Source: Zygnema cylindricum
Lineage: Eukaryota > Streptophyta > Zygnematophyceae > Zygnematales > Zygnemataceae
Assembly: GCA_037447655.1 (NCBI GenBank)
Contig: JBBHKE010002200.1
Span: forward strand, 79,393 to 143,392
Length of the DNA: 64,000 bases
Reading direction: 5' to 3'
Numbering within the stretch: position 1 is the first letter of the stretch; the number at the start of each line of letters is the position of its first letter. Of the stretch, positions 55,209 to 64,000 are shown one piece after another. A program made the translations under genes and the position numbers. The notes beneath the pieces were generated by a model. The model did no database searches and was not told where the DNA came from. It was given only the letters and a program-made list of their open reading frames with translations.

Positions 55209-55738
55209 AACATAACAAAACAGATTATAAAAACCGCAGCAGAGAAAAACATCTGGCGAAAGGTCACGAACAAAGAAAAATAAGGCAAAATAATAATAAT
55301 AAAAGGAAAAAACAAAACGGAAAACAAAGCATTGTACAATATTTTCTTTCTGTTCGTCTTCAGTGGGGTTATACGCGTTTGTGACTTTCTAGGTCAAACA
55401 CGTCACCGAATAAGTCTACTAAGCGACAAAAAAAGTACCTCTGTCTTGACCACGTGGCCCTTTCTGGTCGACTCCCAGGGCCACATCAGCACCGGCTCGT
55501 CCAGCTTCACGGGAAGCCTTCGAGGAACCTTCACCGGCCACTTCTGACGAGCAGGAGTCTGCCACGTGTCACCTATCAGGTTAGGCTCCTGCATCCGTAC
55601 TGTTGATACGTCCGTACGTCGAGGCTGTACAACTGACGTCATCCTTACGTCCATGTTACAGGGGTGGCTTATCGTATTGACACATACGTAGAGCGGACAC
55701 ACAGAGAGAGAGAGGGTGGGGGCAGCGACAAAATACAA
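51899..55738 (-). CDS. Plant-type DnaJ-like zinc-finger protein (four CXXCXGXG motifs), no J domain
   Basis: Minus strand. Three exons join with matching phases and GT-AG introns: 53739-53643 (CLVCRGGG and CECCQGRG motifs), a 55-nt exon 53046-52992 (NFVELTVLPKGVWPKW) and 51992-51899 (CWYCRGSG and CSRCMGTG, ending GVIGFHVS and TAG). Four CXXCXGXG motifs form the two-zinc DnaJ-type cysteine-rich domain. The LPKGxWPKWC...GSGLSYCSRC signature is, from memory, that of plastid DnaJ-related zinc-finger proteins of plants and green algae, which assist photosystem or plastid protein assembly as thiol isomerases or chaperones. A likely first exon is 55738-55439 (or from the ATG at 55594), ending ...HVVKTE at a GTACTT donor in phase 0, which fits the next exon. 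The visible protein has no J domain. Confidence is high for the three zinc-finger exons and moderate for the first exon. Confidence 0.75.
52058..52250 (+). repeat. GA-rich tract in the last intron of the DnaJ-like gene
   Basis: GGGAGAGGGAGAGG variants on the plus strand, so C/T-rich on the sense strand, upstream of the acceptor at 51993. The open frames in it are low-complexity. Confidence 0.85.
52480..53640. repeat. A-rich, AT-repeat and homopolymer sequence in DnaJ-gene introns
   Basis: Includes a G12 run near 52599-52610, several A runs (for example near 53100 and 53186), and an (AT/ACAT) region at 53500-53610. The only coding sequence here is the exon at 52992-53046. Confidence 0.7.
53757..53850 (+). 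repeat. GA-rich tract upstream of a DnaJ-gene exon
   Basis: GGGAGAGGAAAGG variants on the plus strand; sense-strand C/T tract directly before the CCACAG acceptor at 53740. Confidence 0.85.
54040..54310 (+). repeat. Degenerate 10-bp repeat AAATTTCACC
   Basis: About twenty variants of AAATTTCACC/CAAATTTCAC in an A/T-rich region, within the first intron of the DnaJ-like gene as modelled. Confidence 0.7.
54733..54789 (+). repeat. Poly-C run
   Basis: 34 C, ATT, 20 C. Long homopolymers such as this are often wrong in assemblies, so the exact length is doubtful. Confidence 0.9.
55164..55203 (+). repeat. Poly-A run of about 40
   Basis: Uninterrupted A run. No target duplication or retroposed gene was seen next to it. 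Confidence 0.9.
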
Positions 55739-56395
55739 AGGTCACATTAAGTGTGGATCAGAGAATCCAATAATCTTGCTACAATAGTTTTGGCGTCAGC
55801 ATGATGTAATGTGGAGACTACAGTACAGGCGGTGCCTACACACATGTCAATGATGTCAACGGACCTAATTTGGTTTTAGGTACGTTTTTCTCAAATAGGA
55901 TACATGATTTTATTTTCCTTGTTAATTAAGGTAACGTACAAAATGGCAGGACGATTACAATAATATCTAAATAGTGTGGTGTACGGTCGATGTGACCGTA
56001 CATCTTCTTTCAAATTAATTTTACAAAAATGAGTTAAATCAGACGCTTGCATGGGATCGTGCGCTAAGTACTCTGATTGTTCTGACGTAAAATTAGTCTT
56101 ATATGTACGGATATTTAAATTTCACGACGGCGTACAATTTTCAATATTTTGTACGGATACATATATTAATGTATATAATCCATACAACGAATATTTTTTT
56201 GTAAAATTAGCATAACCCATTAGGTACCTTTTTTTGCGTCTTAATTAGTCAATGACGGTATATTTACCCACACTATTTAAACTTTGACATAATAACGATA
56301 CACCTTTTTCAAATCTTGAGTAGCGTCAGCGGCAATTATATTTACTTCCACTATTTAAACTTTGACACTAATAACGATGCGCGGTGTACTGTAGC
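55739..56395. other. Upstream of the DnaJ-like gene, with MITE remnants
   Basis: No gene seen. Sequence near 56265-56388 (ACACTATTTAAACTTTGACA, ending ATAACGATGCGCGGTGTA) matches the right end of MITE M5 and is probably a partial copy. Confidence 0.45.
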
Positions 56396-56953
56396 TACAC
56401 CGTCAATCGCTATTAGAGTAAAGGAATAAATAGCGTAAAAAAAAATTTAGTGTAATTAATACTAATCGGGAATTATATTTTTTTGAAAAAAAATATATAT
56501 ACTAATTAATCCCTATCTGTAATTTGGGTTGTCCTGAATAATAAATTCTCGCCCTTACGATGTCTACATTAATATGTGTATTTGTACAAAATCTGACAAT
56601 TCGTACGCCGTCGCGCTGTTCACACGGTCGACGGACGAACATATGAGAACGTGACTTTTGTCGACGAGTTTGCGTCTCTTTCTTCCAGTGCACATTCACA
56701 TGTGTGCGCAATAATGTTAAGTGTCTTTTATGCCTTTGTAATTCAAAAAGTACCATTTCATACGGAGATACCCTGTTCGTACGCCATACTATTTCCATCG
56801 CAGTGTACTTCCATTATTAACGCTAATTGAAATAAAAAAACCCTAATTAGAATAATGGAAAAAATAGAATTATGGATTCTATTTCGGGTTTTTTTTTTTT
56901 GAAAAAAGGGCACCGAATTGGCGTTATATACTCTAATAGCGATAGACGGTGTA
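56396..56953. mobile_element. MITE M3 (TACACCG family)
   Basis: 558 bp. Inverted ends are TACACCGTCAATCGCTATTA and TAATAGCGATAGACGGTGTA, with TA at both ends. It is longer than its relatives and carries no transposase; it may include another inserted sequence. Confidence 0.7.
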
Positions 56954-56960
56954 CTGTAAC

Positions 56961-57170
56961 TACACCGTGAATCGTTATTAGCATTATGTACGCTATATTG
57001 GCACCCCAAAATTTTGACATTGATACATTAAATAAAATAAATTACACTATTTAAGGATGTGGACCATAATCTGCCACGCCTCCTAGCACTAAATTAGAAT
57101 GAATGACGCTAATTTTTTCTTTACACTAATAATTTCTATACGCTAATAAGTAATAACGATTCAAGGTGTA
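56961..57170. mobile_element. MITE M4 (TACACCG family)
   Basis: 210 bp, collinear with M2 at 44276-44478 (both contain GGCACCCCAAAATTTTGACA and ACCATAATCTGCCACG). It starts seven bases after M3 ends. Confidence 0.85.
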
Positions 57171-57234
57171 GTCTCGAACTGGCAAGTGTTGCCGTGATGT
57201 AGGAAGGCTCAGGTAAAAAGATGTCGCCTTGTAC

Positions 57235-57440
57235 ATGTACGGTAGAAAACTTCTGATGTCAGTTACCGCCATCGTTATGGCGTCATTCTATGCACGATAG
57301 AAAACTACAATCTGTACGTGCGACCGCGATCGTTATTAGCCATACAGTATCCTATGCGCGGTAGAAAACTACGATACGATACATTACCGCCGCCCGTCGT
57401 TATTGGCCATACATGTCATCGCGCATAAAACGCCGGAGTA
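57235..57440 (+). repeat. Three diverged units of about 65 bp
   Basis: GGTAGAAAAC(T/TACGA)... and CGTTATTAGCCATAC recur (near 57240, 57295 and 57358), each with a CATCGTTAT or CGATCGTTATT segment. Confidence 0.6.
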
Positions 57441-57584
57441 AACTAACGAATACTGCGTAGAGTCTTGCGTAAAACAATTTCAAACTTTTAAAATTCGTAG
57501 GTAAAAATCGTACTTTTTTTGTACTTTCAGATTTCGTTTTTTTTCAATATTCAATACCCTAAAAAGCTGAAAAGTGCAACGAAC

Positions 57585-57782
57585 TACACCGCGGATCGTT
57601 ATTAGTGTCAAAGTCACTAATTTAGGTTCTTAAAAATTTGATTTTTTTCCCAAAATATAATTAATAACGCTATTTAATGACATGGACCATAATCTGCCAC
57701 GTCACTCGCAGTAAATTAGAATAAATGACACTGTTTTTTTTACGCTATTTAAACTTTGACACTAATAACGACTCGCGGTGTA
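57585..57782. mobile_element. MITE M5 (TACACCG family)
   Basis: 198 bp from TACACCGCGGATCGTTATTA to CTAATAACGACTCGCGGTGTA, with TA ends. It shares ACCATAATCTGCCACGTC with M2 and M4 but is clearly diverged. Confidence 0.82.
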
Positions 57783-57789
57783 GTGGCGA

Positions 57790-58576
57790 TGTAACAGGAT
57801 CTCCTACCTCTCAAAAAAATCCAATTACTGCAAACAATCCCAACCACACATTCCAAACATGGGAAAATACACATCCACATTGGACAGCACTCACATAAGG
57901 ATAAACTTTAAATTAGAAAAAGCTTCTGTCCACATAACATTAGCTTGGTCTCTTGCCCTCGTGGCTCAACCCTTCTTATTAAAGTGTTTTCCACTACGCT
58001 CCACTCTTTATAATTCTATCTCTTAACTACCAAAACACTATTTAGTTAGTAAGAGATTTCAATGCAAAATGCCTTTTCTCCAATTTGGTATTAATCGCTC
58101 AGGACCAACATCAACCAAAATTTCCACAAACTTTTCTGAAGGAAAAGATGTCTACTCTCCTCTTACACTTCACTTTTTATCCATCATCGCCTTGGACTCG
58201 CCAGGCCAAAGTCAACGCTCCGTTTTAGCAGGCTTTTACCTGGGCCAATCATTGATCAGCAAGACTAAGACTGACGAATGCAAAAACGTGCGAAATCTCT
58301 TACTAACTACTTAGCACTATACTAACCAATCAAACGTTACGTTTCACTACGTAACATTTACGTGCAAAAGTGCGCGCCAAACGAAATGCGACTTCGCACG
58401 ATCGTGCGTAACAAATTTCGCACGCGAAACTTCTTACAAAATTCCCTTAAGTAAAAGTGACGTTTCGTACTAAAATTTGTACTAAACGAACCACCGTGCA
58501 TACTAAACGTTTCGTTAGAACTTTATGAAACGTACACACGTAATTTCGGTACTAATTTGACCCTTAACCCGTTTCA
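57790..58576 (-). mobile_element. Solo LTR of the gypsy family, inverted
   Basis: 787 bp that matches, in reverse complement, the LTR at 60642-61436 over its whole length (for example AGCCACGAGGGCAAGAGACC and CGGGTTAAGGGTCAAA). It starts seven bases after MITE M5. No clear 5-bp target duplication remains. Open frames within it are not genes. Confidence 0.8.
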
Positions 58577-58744
58577 ATGATACCCACTTGTTATTTAGAC
58601 CGCACACTGTCACCTAAATACACCCATCGCTATAACTTTTAAAATATAACTCCAAATAGCGTGATTCTTTAGCGGACCTCTACCAAATTTAGTACTCTAT
58701 AATCATACTACCAAAATACCCCTTTATAAACAAGTTCGATCCGC

Positions 58745-59200
58745 TATTGCTGTTACAGGCGAGAACTGGAATTTACAGCGCCTCCAACTGCGGCTTCCTT
58801 TTAAGGACGGAGTGGAGGACAGATGAAAATACGCGCGCGCAAATGACGCAAAATGGCTCAAGGAAGCCGGCGTTGGAGATGCCGTAAATTCCGCGGCTTG
58901 CCGCTGAGATAAAAATACGCGTGCGAGACGCTATAAATTCCGCGGCTCGCCGCTCAGATAAAAGTACGCGTGCGAGACACCATAAATTCCGCTGCTCGCC
59001 GCTCATATAAAAATACGCGTGCGAGACGCCATAAATTCCGCTGCTCACCGCTTGGATAAATATTTGCGCGTGCAAATAAAGCGAACATGCAAAACTGAAA
59101 AGTGCAACTAACAAGCGACGAGAGGTGGAATGTACAACGTCTCCAACGACGGCTTCCTTTTGAAGACGGAGTAGAGGACACAAAAAATACGCGTGGGCAA
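58745..59200 (+). repeat. 49-bp tandem array between two direct repeats
   Basis: Nearly four units of about 49 bp (ATAAATTCCGCGGCTCGCCG...ACGCGTGCGAGACGCC) at 58884-59075. The array is flanked by two related segments with CGGCTTCCTTTTNAGACGGAGT at about 58790 and 59148. Because 49 is not a multiple of three, the open frame across it reads the unit in changing frames and is not credible as a protein. Confidence 0.8.
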
Positions 59201-60641
59201 ATGAAGCAACTATATTTTGAGTGTGCGTACAATTTTTCGTACAGTGTGAGACATACGACATTTACGAAAGCTACTAAACAAACGAATACTACGTAGTTAT
59301 CGTAAAAAAATCCAAAACCGTACGAATAGGACATCTATGTTATTGGCGTTATGAACTTTATATCGCCGCCCCAATTTTTTAGGGTTTTACCTGAAATAAT
59401 ACTAATAACACTAAATTGTTTTTTACTTCAATTAAGGTTCTGGTGAATTAAATCTAATTTATGATTTTATTGAATAGTGTGGTGTACGTACGTGTAAATC
59501 CGTACAAAACGGTACTTTGCTAAGTAGAAAATAACGAAATATAGAGTAAAATAAATCGCGATAGCACGTATTGTACCTATTTTAGTGTAAAGATATCGAT
59601 CGTGTATTAATTATACGGGAGAAAACCCAAATTAGCGTTATGAACAAATTAGAGTAAAAAGACGCGACGGTGTACAATTTGTCAAGATTTGTGATTTTAC
59701 CTATTTTACTATGGAGATCCTGATAGGTAGATCTGTTGTACCCAAATCGGTGTTATGGATCAATTAGAGATTTTTTTTTTCGAAATCTTGAAAAACTCAT
59801 AGTAGCGTTAAAAACACAAATTAATTTCAACACTAATAATGTTTGAACACAAATAACGATTGGGGGAGTACAAAACCTGAAACATCGGTACACCACAATA
59901 TTCAAGAAGATTATAAATTATAATTATTAACGCTAATTCACTAGAACCTTAACTAACGTAGAAAACAAATTAGTGTTATCGATTATATTTCAATCGTCGG
60001 GGTCAAAATTCAAGGGTGTCGATGCAGCGTTCATAACGTCAATAACGATGGGCGGTGTAGTAAGAACCACACTAAGGGTGACGTTCCATCACACGAAAAG
60101 TGGCGTAGTTTACAGAAATCCGCAAACCTTCATACCAAATGGTACCGCCTATTTTGTTTTTATACGAAAAACTACATAACAAAGAATCTTGCCGATACTG
60201 TCCGAAAGGGTCATGGAGGTAATACTGGACGTCGCATGTTCATCTGCGAGGAGTTCGCTATATTTTTTTCTATAACTGTCAACCCACCTCGAGGAGGTGG
60301 GTTGACATTTACAGAAAAAATAAATCGTGACACACTGGACGATTAAGCTACATGTCATGATAGAAAACCAACGAAAAATCTTAAGATTTGCACAGGTCAC
60401 GCTCTTTCCAAAATACAACCAAAACTAAAAACGAAATTTCATAACTGTAATAGTAATAGTGTAACAATAATAGTGGATCGAATTGTTCCTAAATAGGTAT
60501 GTAAGTATTACGAAAATAGAATTTTGATTTTGATAGACGTCCGCGAAATAATTCGCACGATTTAGGGTTGTATTTTAAAAGATATAGTGATTGGTGTATT
60601 TAGGCGACAGCGCGAGGTCAAAATAACGATTGGGTGTTCAT
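59201..60641. other. Intergenic stretch with MITE-like remnants
   Basis: Remnants ending in AATAACGAT(G/T)GG(C/G)GG(T/A)GTA occur near 59865 and 60050, and sequences such as ATTAGCGTTAT recur, suggesting decayed TACACCG-family MITEs. No gene was seen. Confidence 0.45.
60261..60326. repeat. Long hairpin (perfect 13-bp inner arms)
   Basis: GTCAACCCACCTC, GAG, GAGGTGGGTTGAC forms a perfect inner stem with a 3-base loop. The pairing extends outward with a few mismatches through TTTTTTCT/AGAAAAAA, to about 24-bp arms. Confidence 0.8.
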
Positions 60642-61436
60642 TGTTACGGGTTAAGGGTCAAACTATCCGCGGAATTTAAAGCGTACGTTTATAAAATACT
60701 AAACGAAATCAATATTTCGTTTGGTACACACGATGGTTGGTTTCGTACAATTTTTGGTACGAAACGTCACTTTGAGTTTATGGAATTTCGTAGGAAGTTC
60801 CGCATGCAAAATTGGCGACGCACGTTAGTGCGAAGTCGCGCTTCGTTTGGCGCACACTTTTGCACGTAAATGTTACGTAGTGAAACGTAGCGTTAAATTG
60901 GTTAGAAATGCTACGTGGTCAGTAAAAGATTTCGCACGTTTTGCATTGGTCAGTTTAAGCCCTTGTAGATCAATGATTTGCCCAGGTAAAACCTGTTCAA
61001 CGGAGCGTTGACTTTGGCCTGGGGAGTCCAGGGCGATGATGGATAAACAGTGAAGTCTAATAGGAGAGTAGACATCTTTTCCTTAGGGAAAAGTTTGTGG
61101 AAATTATGACTGATCTTGGTCTTGAGCGATTAAAACCAAATTGGAGCATTGGCATTTTGAAATTGAAATCTCTTACAAACTATAAAGTGTTTTAGTAGTT
61201 AAGAGATAGAATTATTAAAAGTGAAGAGTAGAGGAAAACACTTTAATATAAGAAGGGTTGAGCCACGAGGGCAAGAGACCAAGCTAATGTTATGTGCACA
61301 AAAGCTTCTTCTAATTTAAAGTTTATCCTTATGTGAGAGCTTTCCAATGTGGATGTGTATTTTCCAATGTGTGGAATGTGTGGTTGAAATTGATTAAAGT
61401 AATGGGATTTTGTGAGAGGTTAGAAATCCTATTACA
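60642..61436 (+). repeat. Gypsy 5' LTR
   Basis: Starts TGTTACGGGTTAAGGG and ends AATCCTATTACA. Both ends are confirmed by the inverted solo copy. Confidence 0.82.
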
Positions 61437-61438
61437 TA

Positions 61439-61449
61439 TGGTATAAAAG
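61439..61449 (+). promoter_or_regulatory. Gypsy primer-binding site
   Basis: TGGTATAAAAG begins two bases after the LTR. It resembles the tRNA-iMet site TGGTATCAGAGC with mismatches, as expected for a decayed element. Confidence 0.6.
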
Positions 61450-62078
61450 TTTTGGTTAGAAACCAAAGAGAAGTTTGCTCACTCGAATATCGACTACCGT
61501 GAGCGGTGAGGGTGCTCTAACCTGTGTCGGTATAACCACAATGTGAAGTGGTAGGGGATTGGAGGGAAACTGAGTGATCACACTACCAGCGGCTGCTGGT
61601 TAGATGTGGGGCGTCCTCAGGTCCTAAGGACTAAGGCGGGGTGGGCAGTGTAGCCACCGTTAGAGCTCACTCCAATTCCCTAGAGGTCAAACAAACTTAC
61701 CTTCTCCTAGCAATGATTCATATGTAAAGAGAGGGCTTGAAGCCATGAAAGGTGAGGATGTGAGGATTAGAGAACTAAAGATCTTGATGTAGTGGGAAAC
61801 AATAAATTTGCTAATGGTGGAGAAAGAAAGTGGAGCACTTGACTTATTCAATAGCAAATGAGTCCAAAAATGACTTAAAACTTTTCAAACCCTAAATTGT
61901 TACCTTAGATAGCTTTTCAATTTTGCTATTGCAAAATTTGTGGGGACATTCTTAATTTTTTGCATCAATGTTTGGGAAATGGAATAACTGAATTTGCACT
62001 AACTTACTTTCAATGTCCTATTGATTTCTCAGATTATGATCATTTTCAAAAGATTTGTAAAGCATAAAAAGTCTTGGA
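61450..62078 (+). other. Gypsy leader
   Basis: No open frame of note between the primer site and gag. A G-rich segment (GCGGGGTGGGCAGTGTAGCC) lies near 61640. Confidence 0.5.
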
Positions 62079-64000
62079 TTGGAGCAATCAGAGGAATTCA
62101 AACCTGCAACAAATTTGTTTGAGAAATTATATTCTAAATTTATTTTACTCGATTTCATTTTTGTGATAATGGCAAATTCGGCATGGAAACGTCAAATGGA
62201 AAATGCCTTTAGTGTTTTGAAGAAACCTAGTTTGAAATTGGTCAAAAGATTTAATAATCATGCTGCTGTTGTGGATGAAACAATTTTTGAGTTGAAAAGT
62301 GGATTGAAAGATGTTACGGAAAATTGAAATGTTTCATATCAAAAATTTGATAAGCTTATTAATTTAATTCACACCAAAAATGATGTTAATGACCAAAAGG
62401 GTGAGAGTAGCAAGAGAAATGCCAATTTTAAGGAAGATAATCACGATAGACATAAGAAGATAAAATTTCTGAAATTGTCTATCACTGAAGCACCATCATT
62501 TGATGGTAAGAAAATTGATGAGTTAGATGCTTGGATTTTTCATATGGAGTATTATTTGGAATGTAGAAACTGTGATCGTGATTATTACACTTTTTTTGTT
62601 GTTAGCTGTCCGAAAGGTGATGCTGAAATTTGGTATTAGACTCAAGGAGGTCTAATTTAATTTATGATAATGCTGATTCGGAAACTAACACCTTCAGAGT
62701 GAAGTATAAAAACGGTTGGAAGGTTTTCCAAGCATTACCTTCAAAGAAATTGCATAAGAATCATATAAATATCATAACCAAGTTGGGAGTGGAAGGTATG
62801 ATTTTCGCTAAACAATTTAAAAGGCATTTAAAAGATAAAACAAATCATGATTTTTTGTTATTAGTAACTAAGGCAGTTATTGATGAAAGAGGGAGAGATA
62901 ACACTAATATTGATGTCATTCCTAAATCAGACACCACTAAAACTTTTGAAAAACAAAATCTGATTTTATAACTGATATTAATACATTTGATGTTGTTGTT
63001 AAGGATTTGATTTTTGAATTTAGAGATGTTTTCCTAAGTGACTTACCTTTAGGGAGGCCACCATCCCGAGATGTGGAACATGTTATTAACATTGAACCTG
63101 GATATAATCCTTCATTCACAAGAATTTATAAGCATAGTTTCTTTGAGCAGGAGGAGTTAAAGAAACAGATCAAGGTGCTTCTAGAGAAAAGACATATTCA
63201 GCCCAGCAAATCACCGTACGGAGCACCTGTTCTCTTCGTCAAAAAGAAAGACGGAACGTTGAGGATGTGTGTCGACTATCGTAGTCTGAACAAGATTACG
63301 GTGAAGGATAAGTATCCGTTACCTTTAATTTCTGATTTTATAGATCGTTTGAAAGGTGCTAAATTGTTTTCTTTGATTGATCTACGTAGTAGCTTTAATC
63401 TGGTGCCAATTAGAACTGAAGATGTTGATAAAACTGCTTTTAGAACTAGAGTCGGTCATTTTGAATAGATAGTGATGCCATTTGGTTTGACGAATGCACT
63501 GCCTAGTTACCTAAGATTAATGAACCAAACCTTTCAGATTACATAGATGATTTTGTTCAGGTGTTTATAGATGATATTCTAGTTTACATTGAATCTAAAA
63601 AGCATCATGTAATTCATTTAAGAAAACCGTTGGAAAGGTTAAGGGAAAGAAAATTATATGGAAAATTGTCAAAATCCAGTTTTCTAAAGAGTGAACAATT
63701 ATTTTTGGGACACATAGTTAGTGAGGAAGGTGTTAAAACAGATCCATCCAAAATCACTACAATCCGAAATTGGAAGCAATCTACTAATGTCACAGAAGTT
63801 AGATCATTTTTGGGATTGGCCACTTATCACAGGAAATTTATCAAGAACTTCAGTATGATCGCCGCACCTTTGACGGATTTACTACGGGAGATAGAGATCT
63901 TTGTGTGGGGAGGTGATCAAGATAGAGCATTTGAAGAACTAAAAGGGAAGTTGACCTCTGCCCTTACATTGGTGTATCATGATCGTGCTATGGAATTTGA
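62079..64000 (+). pseudogene. Gypsy gag-pol, broken and truncated by the window edge
   Basis: Gag: 62079-62327 (TGA at about 62325), then the same frame on to PSFDGKKIDELDAWIFHMEYY and a TAG near 62638. The gag C-terminus with zinc knuckle and the protease active site were not found, which suggests an internal deletion near 62635. A segment of 62630-62960 leads with a frame change into RT. RT motifs: [35 protein letters not shown], a TAG at 63466 in the usual HFEY motif, MPFGLTNA, VFIDDILVY, and then FLGHIVSEEGVKTDP and FLGLATYHRKFIKNFS. The frame runs off the end at 64000 in the RT-RNase H connection. Confidence 0.9.

Larger units (their letters stand above)
60642..64000 (+). mobile_element. 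Ty3/gypsy retrotransposon, 5' part, decayed
   Basis: Contains a 795-bp 5' LTR, a primer site, a leader of about 640 bp, and broken gag-pol with RT before any integrase, as in Ty3/gypsy. It continues past the window edge. The LTR also exists as an inverted solo copy at 57790-58576. Confidence 0.85.

Noticed and set aside
58773-59334. Open frames of 162 and 126 codons with repeats such as SGEQRNLW and SERRAAEF
   Set aside because: Both read a 49-bp tandem array; 49 is not a multiple of three, so the repeat peptide changes frame from unit to unit, which a protein repeat would not do.
61480-61700. G-rich segment as a tRNA or rRNA fragment
   Set aside because: No cloverleaf or recognisable rRNA core; it lies in the leader of the gypsy element.

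Overview
The window looks like A+T-rich nuclear DNA of a green alga. The support is: a pherophorin-type extracellular matrix gene (two Cys-rich globular domains around a Ser-Pro rod, the hallmark of volvocine-type algal matrix proteins); a split gene for a plant-type DnaJ-like zinc-finger protein; GT-AG introns throughout; TGTAA downstream of one gene, the usual poly(A) signal of chlorophyte algae; and a Copia element with a half-tRNA primer site like the Volvox element Osser. The species cannot be named from sequence alone, and a streptophyte alga is not excluded. No rRNA, tRNA, CRISPR array or bacterial-style operon was seen.

Layout. 0-3 kb: intergenic DNA with two old duplicated blocks. 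3.0-6.5 kb: GC-rich upstream region, TATA box and a three-exon pherophorin gene with a one-base frameshift in its proline rod. 7.1-12.3 kb: an old repeat split by a GA microsatellite and, inside that, by a young 4.56-kb Copia element on the minus strand (called Copia-A here) that lacks reverse transcriptase and RNase H. 12.4-16.2 kb: low-complexity DNA and an unrecognised plus-strand gene with short exons and T-rich introns. 17.9-28.4 kb: a head-to-tail Copia dimer (Copia-H) sharing its middle LTR, one unit with an intact 1514-codon gag-pol and one decayed. 29.3-34.7 kb: a minus-strand secreted PAN/Apple-like domain gene whose 4-kb first intron carries a solo LTR, a Harbinger-type MITE nested in that LTR, and a hAT-type MITE. 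37.3-39.7 kb: 3' half of a relative of Copia-A. 40-46 kb: MITEs, minisatellites and a three-copy repeat. 46.3-49.8 kb: a decayed third Copia (Copia-C) interrupted by a solo LTR. 50-51.8 kb: TTTAGGG-rich repeats. 51.9-55.7 kb: the DnaJ-like zinc-finger gene on the minus strand. 56-60.6 kb: a MITE cluster and an inverted solo LTR. 60.6-64 kb: 5' part of a decayed Ty3/gypsy element that runs off the right edge.

How it fits together. Only four host loci are visible: pherophorin, the unknown gene, the PAN-like gene and the DnaJ-like gene. The rest is retrotransposon and MITE turnover. The most interesting signals are in the Copia elements: an in-frame UAG conserved at the integrase/RT boundary in two diverged Copia-A relatives; a second UAG, directly followed by AUG, between a small acidic ORF and gag; and, in Copia-H, a gag start codon inside the LTR with the primer-binding site lying in gag coding sequence.
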